A stretch of 26,284 nt of DNA, from IMG/VR virus record IMGVR_UViG_3300025086_000201, positions 1 to 26,284 of that record; one strand, written 5' to 3'. This DNA is from a virus. Below are positions 7,272-13,368 of the stretch, piece after piece; position 1 is the stretch's first letter, and every line of letters begins with the position of its first letter. A program made the position numbers and the translations under genes. The notes beneath the pieces are model-generated. The model was not told where the DNA came from and did no database searches. It worked only from the letters and a program-made list of their open reading frames with translations.

Positions 7272-7292
7272 GTTATCTCCGTTATAAGTTAT
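7272..7292 (-). promoter_or_regulatory. ATAAC leader with GGAG ribosome-binding site (no promoter)
   Basis: Minus strand order: ATAAC-TT-ATAAC-GGAG-ATAAC, then the ATG at 7268. No -35/-10 pair lies upstream; instead a UACG hairpin (7297-7312) precedes it. It is an internal copy of the leader inside a transcript starting at about 7667. Confidence 0.7.
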
Positions 7293-7296
7293 AGGA

Positions 7297-7312
7297 AGGG
7301 GCCGTAGCCCCT
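7297..7312 (-). other. Intercistronic hairpin with UACG tetraloop
   Basis: On the minus strand AGGGGC-TACG-GCCCCT forms a perfect 6-bp stem closed by C-G around UACG, a member of the very stable UNCG tetraloops. It lies between the stop at 7318 and the next leader. No U tract follows, so it is more likely an RNA-stability or processing element, or an inefficient terminator. Confidence 0.6.
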
Positions 7313-7317
7313 GTTGG

Positions 7318-7641
7318 TTAAATACAAAAAAATCCACGCCGTGCAAAGTGAGTAATGTCTGTGCCGTTGTCTAAGCGTCTACAGTAATCACTCAACATAA
7401 ACACAATTGCCCATCGTCCTGTGGACACTTGAGTAACCATAAAAATTGGATCAAAATCTGTTTGATTGTAAGCACTAAAATCTTGAGCTTCTTTTTCAGC
7501 AATATCAAATGCTCTTTCATGGGAAGCATAGGTTTTAATGCTTGATTTGTTTTCTTTAAGTCGTTTTTCAATGCGATCAACGGCACTAGAAATAAAGTTG
7601 CCACTAACTTTGTGAATTCCAATTGGTGGTAAGTAAGTCAT
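7318..7641 (-). CDS. Hypothetical protein (107 aa)
   Basis: ATG 7641 follows GGAG (7650-7653) and a full promoter-leader unit. The N-terminus (MTYLPPIGIHKVSGNFISSA) is followed by a charged helix (VDRIEKRLKENKSSIKTYAS, then HERAFDIAEKEAQDF) and a beta-rich C-terminus (DPIFMVTQVSTGRWAIVFML, then a short Arg/Phe-rich end). There is no membrane segment. No family is recognised. It is the first gene of the unit 7641-6008. Confidence 0.7.
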   Translation of the reverse strand: MTYLPPIGIHKVSGNFISSAVDRIEKRLKENKSSIKTYASHERAFDIAEKEAQDFSAYNQTDFDPIFMVTQVSTGRWAIVFMLSDYCRRLDNGTDITHFARRGFFCI

Positions 7642-7701
7642 ATCAATTTCTCCGTTATCAAGTTATACAAAGAATATAACCCTACTATGTAGTAGGGTCA
7701 A
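7642..7701 (-). promoter_or_regulatory. Sigma70-like promoter with perfect palindromic operator and ATAAC leader
   Basis: Minus strand: -35 TTGACC (7701-7696), 17-bp spacer (7695-7679), -10 TATATT (7678-7673), then ATAAC-TTG-ATAAC-GGAG and ATG 7641. The spacer region carries CCCTACTACATAGTAGGG, an 18-bp palindrome with perfect 8-bp arms. It begins six bases after the stop of the gene at 7707. Confidence 0.82.
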
Positions 7702-7706
7702 GTCTT

Positions 7707-7997
7707 TTATGCTATTTCTTTTAAACTTTTTACAAATGGGTGAACTTTAAGTTTGGCAACTTGTTTGTCACTTCCCAAACTACGGATTACCCTTAACCTT
7801 CCAGAAATATGTCTTTCATGGTTCAAAAGATTTTTTATGGTTGTTAACATAGCATCGTGGCCTAGAATAGTAGCCTCAATGACTTTGGAGGTAATACAGT
7901 AATCAAGCTCAAAAGCATTTTTACGAGCTTCAGCTACAGTGCAAAACCAGTCGGTGCTGTTCGAGCCTGTTGGGTCTTCTACTTGAAATAATTTCAT
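7707..7997 (-). CDS. Hypothetical protein (96 aa)
   Basis: The start is ATG 7997 (MKLFQVEDPTGSNSTDWFCT) with AGGAG eight bases upstream; an in-frame extension to 8057 lies inside the upstream gene and is rejected. Residues 1-45 look like a small alpha/beta module (VAEARKNAFELDYCITSKVIEA), followed by a helical middle and a basic C-terminus (GSDKQVAKLKVHPFVKSLKE). No family is recognised. It starts one base after the stop of the preceding gene (TAA A ATG), so it shares the transcript from 8535. Confidence 0.7.
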   Translation of the reverse strand: MKLFQVEDPTGSNSTDWFCTVAEARKNAFELDYCITSKVIEATILGHDAMLTTIKNLLNHERHISGRLRVIRSLGSDKQVAKLKVHPFVKSLKEIA

Positions 7998-7998
7998 T

Positions 7999-8235
7999 TT
8001 ACCACTCCTTCTTAAAATCGTCTTTTTCGTTTTCTTCATAGCCCTCGTAATATTCACGAATGCTTTCCTCAGTCATATCGCACTCTTCAACCTTGCGAGA
8101 GCGATAAGTGCCTTCCTCGTAGAAATGAGGCTTACGAGGTCTGCCGTAGTAACTGTCAGCCATGCCTCTGTCATAAGGTGACCCGTGACGATGGGTGACA
8201 GGTGAAACTGAAATCCAATGTAGTAATTTAGCCAT
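7999..8235 (-). CDS. Hypothetical protein, acidic and Tyr-rich (78 aa)
   Basis: ATG 8235 is preceded by GGAG and an internal ATAAC leader. The sequence is polar: HGSPYDRGMADSYYGRPRKP (17-36), then CDMTEESIREYYEGYEENEK (52-71), ending in DDFKKEW. The N-terminal half is basic and His/Tyr-rich, the C-terminal half strongly acidic. It looks largely disordered apart from a C-terminal helix. A polar two-charge layout of this sort occurs among phage host-takeover and DNA-mimic proteins, but nothing specific supports that here. Confidence 0.7.
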   Translation of the reverse strand: MAKLLHWISVSPVTHRHGSPYDRGMADSYYGRPRKPHFYEEGTYRSRKVEECDMTEESIREYYEGYEENEKDDFKKEW

Positions 8236-8237
8236 TT

Positions 8238-8258
8238 GTTATCTCCGTTATTAGTTAT
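8238..8258 (-). promoter_or_regulatory. ATAAC leader with GGAG ribosome-binding site (no promoter)
   Basis: Minus strand: ATAAC-TA-ATAAC-GGAG-ATAAC then AAATG for the gene at 8235. The 27-base gap to the upstream stop is too short for a promoter. This is another internal copy of the shared leader. Confidence 0.7.
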
Positions 8259-8262
8259 AATT

Positions 8263-8508
8263 TTAAAGTGGACTTAATTGAAATAAAATTCTTTCATAAA
8301 AAATTGCAACGGGTTCTGAATTATCTGTTTCTTGCATATAATGATATTGTTTATCAGTATCGATACTATCATTAGCAGAAACCAATAATGCTGTAGCTTG
8401 CTTGAGTGAAAGATCAGCTTTTGACGTTGCTAATGTAATTTCATCAGTGACCTTATCGTCAAGATCGTACCAAATGTGTTTTTTAATTACTTTGTATTTA
8501 TTAGCCAT
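8263..8508 (-). CDS. Hypothetical protein (81 aa)
   Basis: ATG 8508 follows GGAG (8516-8519) and the promoter-leader at 8511-8565. The protein begins MANKYKVIKKHIWYDLDDKV, continues with a beta/alpha pattern (EITLATSKADLSLKQATALL) and ends FYERILFQLSPL. It is soluble and small with no family recognised. It is the first gene of a three-gene unit (8508-7707). Confidence 0.72.
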   Translation of the reverse strand: MANKYKVIKKHIWYDLDDKVTDEITLATSKADLSLKQATALLVSANDSIDTDKQYHYMQETDNSEPVAIFYERILFQLSPL

Positions 8509-8510
8509 TT

Positions 8511-8565
8511 GTTATCTCCGTTGTTAGTTATTACTCTTTATACACCCTAACCGTATTAGGGTCAA
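8511..8565 (-). promoter_or_regulatory. Sigma70-like promoter with palindromic operator and ATAAC leader
   Basis: Minus strand: -35 TTGACC (8565-8560), 17-bp spacer (8559-8543), -10 TATAAA (8542-8537), then ATAAC-TA-ACAAC-GGAG-ATAAC and ATG 8508. The operator is CCCTAATACGGTTAGGG, overlapping the -35. It shares AATACGGTTA with the operator at 9673-9689 in the divergent region. It follows directly after a strong terminator. Confidence 0.85.
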
Positions 8566-8570
8566 CCCCT

Positions 8571-8604
8571 AAAATAAAAAAAAGGGAGAGCCGTAGCCCT
8601 CCCC
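8571..8604 (-). terminator. Rho-independent terminator, minus strand
   Basis: On the minus strand GGGAGGGC-TACG-GCTCTCCC forms an 8-bp stem (one G-U pair) closed on a UACG tetraloop (8603-8584), followed at once by eight U and then AUUUU. The wobble pair makes the structure better on the minus strand. It terminates the single-gene unit 8611-8958 and separates it from the next promoter. Confidence 0.88.
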
Positions 8605-8610
8605 TTATTA

Positions 8611-8958
8611 TTAGAAGTTATAGTCATAATGTTTATGTGGAGCTTCCGCTAAATTAAAACGGCTACCACCACTGTTTTTCCATTGCCCTGATTTATGTTT
8701 ACGAATACGAATAACAGGATTGTTCAAATTAGATTTAATGTCCCACTTTTGACCTTCGACATTTCTGGTAGCGTGACCAAAAAATCCACCGTAAACAAAA
8801 CCAAGATCTTTAGTAGTGTGGAGTTGTTCTGCATCCATCTCTCTGATCTCTAAAGTCTTATCTGAAATCACTTTAACAATTTCGTAAGGACTAACATCGG
8901 ACCACCCGTGAAAGTTTGCGTATCCGAAAGAACCATCTTTGTTTGTGAATTTAACCAT
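8611..8958 (-). CDS. Hypothetical protein (115 aa)
   Basis: ATG 8958 (MVKFTNKDGSFGYANFHGW) follows GGAG and its own promoter-leader, and the gene is closed by a strong terminator, so it is a one-gene unit. The sequence is aromatic and beta-rich, with EIVKVISDKTLEIREMDAEQ in the middle and VIRIRKHKSGQWKNSG near the end. The pattern of a small beta-barrel with an EIREMDA core followed by IRxRKxGxW is one I associate with uncharacterised phage proteins. No function can be given. Confidence 0.75.
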   Translation of the reverse strand: MVKFTNKDGSFGYANFHGWSDVSPYEIVKVISDKTLEIREMDAEQLHTTKDLGFVYGGFFGHATRNVEGQKWDIKSNLNNPVIRIRKHKSGQWKNSGGSRFNLAEAPHKHYDYNF

Positions 8959-9018
8959 CTTTATTTCTCCGTTATCAAGTTATAAAAAGAACCTAACCCT
9001 ACTGTAAGGTAGGGTCAA
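8959..9018 (-). promoter_or_regulatory. Promoter with palindromic operator and ATAAC leader (weak -10)
   Basis: Minus strand: -35 TTGACC (9018-9013), 17-bp spacer (9012-8996), -10 TAGGTT (8995-8990), then ATAAC-TTG-ATAAC-GGAG and ATG 8958. The operator is CCCTACCTTACAGTAGGG. The -10 is the poorest of the set, so this promoter may be weaker or need activation. Confidence 0.7.
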
Positions 9019-9031
9019 GTCCTAATTTCAT

Positions 9032-9547
9032 TCAGGCTACTTTTTTTTCAGGGTCAACATCCCTCATTATATTTTTGTTGACTATCTCTCTACGGAGAAT
9101 GCGATAGATCTTCTGCCAGTTCTTCCCGTGAGGTGTGTTGTCACCGTCACGCAACCACCGTGTGTAGATGAAGTAATTGAAGTGTATGAGATGTGCTACC
9201 TCATGGGCAACGATAAGCATCAGAGCGTCCTCTGGGGTTGCAAACGTACCTTCCCCAATAATCGGATCGTTTTTAATTCGGGCGTACTCATGTTGAAAAG
9301 TTCTACCCTTGCGATATTGACTTACATCAATACACATATAATTTTTACCGCCAGATGAACTTTGGCCTCGACACTTAACTTTAAGATATAGTTTATCCCA
9401 GACTTTAGCGACAGTCAGTTTCTCAGATCTTGGCCCCATGATTTCCCATTTGGATTTCACGATCTCTTTCAGGCATTGTTTGGTAAGACGCTTCACCAAG
9501 TCGCGCTCTGCGATAGTGACGTTTTTAGATTTATAAATTAATCCCAT
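9032..9547 (-). CDS. SprT-like zinc metalloprotease
   Basis: The 171-residue protein carries AHEVAHLIH (HExxH at 115-119) and a third ligand in HGKNWQ (H140), the arrangement of SprT/Spartan-like zincins. E116 would be the catalytic base. The N-terminal half (AERDLVKRLTKQCLKEIVKS, then VAKVWDKLYLKVKCRG) is family-typical support structure. Eukaryotic Spartan removes DNA-protein crosslinks; roles in phages are not established. Length is normal for the compact bacterial/phage version. It is the first leftward gene from the divergent control region, under the strongest-looking promoter, so it is probably expressed very early. Start ATG 9547 has GGAG nine bases upstream. Confidence 0.82.
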   Translation of the reverse strand: MGLIYKSKNVTIAERDLVKRLTKQCLKEIVKSKWEIMGPRSEKLTVAKVWDKLYLKVKCRGQSSSGGKNYMCIDVSQYRKGRTFQHEYARIKNDPIIGEGTFATPEDALMLIVAHEVAHLIHFNYFIYTRWLRDGDNTPHGKNWQKIYRILRREIVNKNIMRDVDPEKKVA

Positions 9548-9607
9548 AGTTAAATCTCCGTTATTGAGTTATTTAAGAAGTATACGCCTAATCGTATTAG
9601 TTGTCAA
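9548..9607 (-). promoter_or_regulatory. Near-consensus sigma70 promoter with operator and ATAAC leader
   Basis: Minus strand: -35 TTGACA (9607-9602), 17-bp spacer (9601-9585), -10 TATACT (9584-9579), then ATAAC-TCA-ATAAC-GGAG and ATG 9547. The spacer contains CTAATACGATTAG. It has the best match to consensus of all promoters here and reads leftward out of the divergent region. Confidence 0.87.
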
Positions 9608-9695
9608 TACACCTGGTAAGTCATTGTTTTTATTGACTTTTTTTGGGCCCTAAACCGAAATCGGTTAGCAGTTTACCGAATACGGTTAAATAGGG
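9608..9695. promoter_or_regulatory. Divergent control region with paired palindromic operators
   Basis: Between the leftward -35 (9607) and the rightward -35 (9696) lie two palindromes: AACCGAAATCGGTT (9653-9666) and ACCGAATACGGT (9675-9686, inside TTACCGAATACGGTTAA). Their centres are 21 bp apart, two helical turns, fitting side-by-side binding of a dimeric regulator. The second site sits 7-10 bp upstream of the rightward -35. AATACGGTTA is shared with the operator at 8543-8560. An AT-rich segment (9621-9644) lies on the left side. No gene is seen here. A replication origin is possible but not shown. Confidence 0.65.
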
Positions 9696-9745
9696 TTGTC
9701 ATTTCTGAGGCGATTCGTTATGGTTGCAGAGTCATAACTTATAAC
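9696..9745 (+). promoter_or_regulatory. Rightward promoter with ATAAC-type leader lacking GGAG
   Basis: Plus strand: -35 TTGTCA (9696-9701), 17-bp spacer, -10 TATGGT (9719-9724), followed by ATAAC-TT-ATAAC at 9734-9745. Unlike the leftward copies the ATAAC pair is followed by GAAATAGC and not GGAG. The spacer is not palindromic; the operators lie upstream of the -35. It should drive 9759-14660. Confidence 0.65.
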
Positions 9746-9758
9746 GAAATAGCGACTA

Positions 9759-9932
9759 ATGATGCTTTCAAAATTTGTACTCATATTATTTTGTCTAGGC
9801 ACCCTTGCACTTTATGCCTATGTATCCTCTGCCGATTGGGACATGGAAGATCGGGAGTTTAAGGAATATTGTCAGATGGTAAAGTGGGGAGCTTGGCCCG
9901 ACTATAAAAATCTGGAGCAACACTGTGACTGA
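9759..9932 (+). CDS. Small signal-anchored protein upstream of the polymerase (57 aa)
   Basis: ATG 9759 is followed by a second ATG and a hydrophobic helix (LSKFVLILFCLGTLALYAYV, residues 3-22), then an acidic segment and EYCQMVKWGAWPDYKNLEQHCD. The last part, with two Cys separated by a W-x-WPDY motif, is a pattern I recall from many small marine phage proteins. It is probably membrane-anchored or exported, and the Cys pair (C38, C56) could form a disulfide. There is no strong Shine-Dalgarno site. The stop overlaps the polymerase GTG start by 8 bases. First gene of the rightward unit; function unknown. Confidence 0.7.
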   Translation: MMLSKFVLILFCLGTLALYAYVSSADWDMEDREFKEYCQMVKWGAWPDYKNLEQHCD

Positions 9933-11748
9933 AAAGCATTGGGTGTTTGACACAGAGGTCTATAGCAATTGCACATTATTTTTAGCTCAGTGTGTTGAGA
10001 CAGAGGAATGGTTTGAACTGTTTAAATCTGACGATGGGTCTGACAGTCGTTTAGAAGCGTTTCTGAGGGAGCCTAATACATTTGTTGGGTTCAACTCCCA
10101 AAATTATGACACCCTCATTGTATCGGCTTGGTGTCAGGGTATGAGTAGCGAACAGATTAAGGCTATGAGTGATGACATCATTCAAAACGAAATCAGCCCG
10201 TTTGCAATCAAGAAAAAATATAAGTTAAAAGACAAAATTAAAAATCATATAGATTTGATTGAGGTTGCCCCGTCATTTGTGGGTCTTAAAGCATACGGTG
10301 CGAGAATGTTTATGGATCTCCTTCAGGACTTGCCATTTGAACCTGATAGCGTACTCACAGAGCACGATGAACATGAGTTGGCGTTGTACTGTCAAAATGA
10401 TGTTAAGACCACTGTAGAGCTATTTAAAAGGCTTCAGAAAGAGATTGAACTGCGAATAGAGTTGTCGGTGCAATATTGGTTAGATCTCCGTAGCAAATCT
10501 GATAGTCAAATTGCAGAACAGGTATTTATAAAAAATTTGAAGTTAAAGGCACAGGAAATACCAATTCCAAAAACGGTACGGTATCAACCGCCTCATTATT
10601 TACAAATGTATTTCAGTGGAACTCAGGAGGTTTTAGACAGAGCCTCAAATTTAGAATTTCAGGTAGACCAACAGTCAGGTCACATTAAGATGCCGTCTGA
10701 GTTGGATATTGAAGTCTACAGTCGCACTGGGTCATATAAGATTGGTATCGGTGGTCTACATAGTACCCACGATAAAAAGGTTACTCACGTTGCAGGTAAA
10801 GACCACCAGATCATGGAAATAGATGCAGCGAGCTTTTACCCCACGATAATGTTAAATGGCGGTCTGTGTCCTTCTCATATCGGTCAAAAGTTTATTGACG
10901 AATATCAACGGATTTATGATCAACGCATTAAGGCTAAAATGTCAGGGGATAAGACTGTAGCTGACACGCTCAAAATTAGTTTGAACGGTACGTTTGGAAA
11001 ACTGGCAAGCAAACATTCAACACTCTATGCCCCAGACCTTATGTTAGCCACAACTCTGACGGGTCAGTTTACATTACTGATGTTGATTGAATGGCTTGAG
11101 AACGAGGGATCAGAAATTGAAATCCTGTCAGCTAATACAGACGGCATTGTCGTAAAGTTTCCAAATTTTAGAGAACAAAATGTTAGAGATTGTGTGGCTG
11201 AATTTGAGGAACTGTCTTGTTTCAGTTTTGAATACACGCCATACAAGTGTCTCGCCATAAAAGACGTTAACAATTATATTGCCGTGAAACCTGATCAGAC
11301 GATCAAAGCTAAGGGGATATATGCTCCAATCAGTTTACGCAAAAATCCCACGGCTCCAATCTGCTCAGAGGCTGTAGGCAAGTGGTTAGCAACAGGCGTG
11401 GACTTTGAGACAACGATTGATCAAGCACCCTTCCACGGCTTTATAACAGCCCGTAGCGTGACAGGTGGAGCACAACAAGGTGGATTGTATCTAGGAAAAG
11501 TTGTGAGGTGGTATCAATCAACTGAGAGCGCAACACTTGCACCAATCCTTTATGAAAAGAACGGCAACAAGGTAGCTAAATCTGAAGGAGCGCGACAGTG
11601 CATGAATATACAGAAGTGGGATGAACAACCAAAAGATTTAGACAAGGCTTGGTATGTTCGGGAATGTATTGAGATTGCCCATCAATTAGGTGCCGAAACT
11701 TTTCTTGATCTTAATCAAATATTTGTCAGTAATTTTGGAGTGAAATAA
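9925..11748 (+). CDS. Family B DNA polymerase with 3'-5' exonuclease
   Basis: This 607-residue polymerase has all exonuclease motifs: DTE (Exo I, D9/E11), FNSQNYD (Exo II, 56-62) and YCQND (Exo III, Y155/D159). The polymerase motifs are EIDAASFYPT (A, D300), KISLNGTFG (B, 350-358) and ANTDG (C, catalytic D406). The first Asp of the usual DTD motif C is Asn; the second, catalytic one is retained, so activity is expected. It is short for family B, and with a separate primase encoded it need not be protein-primed. The start is GTG 9925 with GGAG seven bases upstream; the next gene overlaps by one base (TAATG). It is the replicative polymerase of this phage. Confidence 0.93.
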   Translation: MTEKHWVFDTEVYSNCTLFLAQCVETEEWFELFKSDDGSDSRLEAFLREPNTFVGFNSQNYDTLIVSAWCQGMSSEQIKAMSDDIIQNEISPFAIKKKYKLKDKIKNHIDLIEVAPSFVGLKAYGARMFMDLLQDLPFEPDSVLTEHDEHELALYCQNDVKTTVELFKRLQKEIELRIELSVQYWLDLRSKSDSQIAEQVFIKNLKLKAQEIPIPKTVRYQPPHYLQMYFSGTQEVLDRASNLEFQVDQQSGHIKMPSELDIEVYSRTGSYKIGIGGLHSTHDKKVTHVAGKDHQIMEIDAASFYPTIMLNGGLCPSHIGQKFIDEYQRIYDQRIKAKMSGDKTVADTLKISLNGTFGKLASKHSTLYAPDLMLATTLTGQFTLLMLIEWLENEGSEIEILSANTDGIVVKFPNFREQNVRDCVAEFEELSCFSFEYTPYKCLAIKDVNNYIAVKPDQTIKAKGIYAPISLRKNPTAPICSEAVGKWLATGVDFETTIDQAPFHGFITARSVTGGAQQGGLYLGKVVRWYQSTESATLAPILYEKNGNKVAKSEGARQCMNIQKWDEQPKDLDKAWYVRECIEIAHQLGAETFLDLNQIFVSNFGVK

Positions 11749-12056
11749 TGCCAACAGTTTACGTTATACAAAACGACAATAAAGATTTATCAGATGCTAA
11801 ACAGTATGGAGAGCTTGAGGCAGTTTTCTTTAATCCTAGAAAGCCATACGATACTAATTTTTTATTAGACATGGCTCACAAGGTTTTAAGCAAAATAACC
11901 AAATATGATTACATTCTTATGGTAGGTGACCCTGCTTTGTGTAGCGTGGCAACGGCTGTTGCACGCGAATACTGTGATGAAATAAATATACTCAGTTGGG
12001 ATAGACGGAGCTTCAGCTACGCCCCTCTGACGTTCGATTTTGCAGATGCGGAATGA
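11748..12056 (+). CDS. Conserved-looking hypothetical protein (102 aa)
   Basis: The product begins MPTVYVIQNDNKDLSDAKQY and contains a hydrophobic strand-loop DYILMVGDPALCSVATAVA (54-72). This gives an alpha/beta impression, with a VGDPA turn resembling a small nucleotide- or substrate-binding loop, but no catalytic signature. Proteins of this type sit between polymerase and recombinase genes in other phages, to my recollection without a known function. ATG overlaps the polymerase stop (TAATG), and its own stop precedes the Sak4-like start by about 30 bases. Confidence 0.75.
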   Translation: MPTVYVIQNDNKDLSDAKQYGELEAVFFNPRKPYDTNFLLDMAHKVLSKITKYDYILMVGDPALCSVATAVAREYCDEINILSWDRRSFSYAPLTFDFADAE

Positions 12057-12085
12057 CAACCGCTAATTTCATAAAGGAGAAAAAA

Positions 12086-12838
12086 ATGTCAAAACAAAAA
12101 GAACCTGAATGGCAAAGGAGTTTGCGTGTTGGTAAACAGAAAGTGCCACCCCGTATTTGTTTGTACGGAGGTCATGGGATCGGCAAGTCAACATTGGCTA
12201 GTCAGTTCCCAGAACCAATCTTTATAAGTACAGAGGACGGCCTAGATAGTTTGGACGTTACGAGCTTTCCAAAGGCTACCGAAAATAGTCAGATTATCGA
12301 TGCGATAGGCACGTTAATTAAAGAAGATCACAAATTTAAAACGTGTGTTATTGACTCAGTGGATTGGCTAATAGAGCCTTTAATTTCCACCCTCGTAGAA
12401 AATAGTCACGAGGCTAAAGATTTAGCTTACGGTAAATTTGCCGTGTTATGTGCTGAAGAATTTCGTGAGATATTACAAGGTTTGGATGTGCTCCGTCAAA
12501 AACGTGGCATGAACATTGTGTTGGTTGCTCACTCTCAGGTATCTAAATTTGAAGATCCAAGAACTGAGCCTTACGATAGGTATAGTCCAAAGCTACCAAA
12601 CAGATGTAATGCTCTACTAATGGAGTGGGTAGATGTTTTAGCATTTTGTGCAATGGATGTGATGATACGAAAATCAGACACTGGCTTTAACACTTCAAAG
12701 ACACGAGGTGTATCGTCAGGTGAACGTCTGTTGCACTATGTTGAAACGCCAGCTTTCGCATCTAAAAATCGTTACGGTTGCCCAGAGCAATCACCAATGA
12801 CCTATGAAGAATTATCTTCTGTAATCCCTGTTGTATAA
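12086..12838 (+). CDS. RecA-like ATPase (AAA_24, Sak4-type annealing/recombination)
   Basis: The 250-residue ATPase has Walker A GGHGIGKST (28-36), FISTEDGLDSL (46-56), Walker B VIDSVDW (88-94) and IVLVAHSQV near residue 150. This is the single-domain RecA-like fold of phage Sak4/AAA_24 proteins, which promote single-strand annealing or recombination together with an SSB. The frame opens at 12053, but AAAGGAG seven bases before ATG 12086 decides the start. It is followed after 15 bases by the DUF669-type protein and then a nuclease, making a recombination cassette. Sak4 versus another RecA-like subfamily cannot be settled by eye. Confidence 0.85.
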   Translation: MSKQKEPEWQRSLRVGKQKVPPRICLYGGHGIGKSTLASQFPEPIFISTEDGLDSLDVTSFPKATENSQIIDAIGTLIKEDHKFKTCVIDSVDWLIEPLISTLVENSHEAKDLAYGKFAVLCAEEFREILQGLDVLRQKRGMNIVLVAHSQVSKFEDPRTEPYDRYSPKLPNRCNALLMEWVDVLAFCAMDVMIRKSDTGFNTSKTRGVSSGERLLHYVETPAFASKNRYGCPEQSPMTYEELSSVIPVV

Positions 12839-12853
12839 AGAAAGGAAACAACA

Positions 12854-13327
12854 ATGCCTAAATTTGGATTTGATATAACTGAAGTTGAAGCTAACGAGCC
12901 AATCAATTATGACCCATTACCAAAAGGTGAATACACCTTGCGTGGCATAGAGGCTGAGTTAAAAGACACCAAAAATAACGCTGGCAGTTACATTGCTGTT
13001 AAGTACGAGGTATCTAAAGGTGAATATGAAGGACGTTTTATCTGGTTTAATTTTAACGTCACGAATGCATCTCAACAGGCTGAGACTATCGGTAGACAAC
13101 AATTAGTTGCATGGGCAACAGCTTGTGGAAAGCCTGACTGTGATGACACCGATATGTTAATGGAAAAACCATTTCAGGCAAATGTTGGGATACGGACAGG
13201 AACAAATGGTTATGCTGATAAAAACGAGATAACAGGTTTTCTTTTTAAACCTTCAGCAAAACCACGGCCTGCTCCTAAATCAGCACCTGTGGAAACCCCG
13301 TCAAGTTCAGGTAAGCCTTGGGATTAA
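12854..13327 (+). CDS. DUF669-type ssDNA-binding protein candidate
   Basis: The 157-residue protein begins MPKFGFDITEVEANEPINYD, followed by LPKGEYTLRGIEAELKDTKN and YIAVKYEVSKGEYEGRFIWF, the standard start of DUF669 proteins encoded next to phage recombinases. After a beta-rich core (to about 135) there is a Pro/Ala/Lys/Ser linker and a short acidic end (KPWD), echoing the partner-binding tails of SSB proteins. It is expected to coat single-stranded DNA for the neighbouring ATPase and polymerase. The Shine-Dalgarno AAAGGA is eight bases upstream. A stable GC hairpin lies right after the stop. Confidence 0.8.
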   Translation: MPKFGFDITEVEANEPINYDPLPKGEYTLRGIEAELKDTKNNAGSYIAVKYEVSKGEYEGRFIWFNFNVTNASQQAETIGRQQLVAWATACGKPDCDDTDMLMEKPFQANVGIRTGTNGYADKNEITGFLFKPSAKPRPAPKSAPVETPSSSGKPWD

Positions 13328-13335
13328 TAATAACA

Positions 13336-13355
13336 GGGGAGGGTTATCCCTCCCC
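13336..13355 (+). other. Perfect GC-rich intercistronic hairpin
   Basis: GGGGAGGG-TTAT-CCCTCCCC is a perfect 8-bp stem with a 4-base loop between the DUF669-type gene and the nuclease gene. It is not followed by a U tract on the plus strand, so it is probably not a strong terminator. It could stabilise the upstream message or lower expression of downstream genes. Confidence 0.65.
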
Positions 13356-13368
13356 ATAAGGATTACTT

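Noticed and set aside
9621-9645. Plus-strand hairpin AAGTCA-n10-TGACTT followed by T residues
   Set aside because: The stem has only six AT-rich pairs and no rightward gene lies upstream to terminate. It may only be AT-rich spacer.
9633-9661. Second rightward promoter starting at TTGACT (9633)
   Set aside because: At 17 bp the -10 would be CGAAAT, which is not promoter-like.
215-9745. CRISPR-like array based on repeated ATAAC elements
   Set aside because: Copies are far apart, each next to a start codon, with no spacer-repeat periodicity and no cas genes; the Cas4-like nuclease fits the recombination cassette.
11121-11150. Polymerase inactivation because motif C is ANTDG
   Set aside because: The replaced Asp is the less essential one; the catalytic D406 and all exonuclease motifs are intact.
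13336-13355. Terminator call for the GC hairpin after the DUF669-type gene
   Set aside because: No U tract follows on the plus strand and three coupled genes follow in the same direction.
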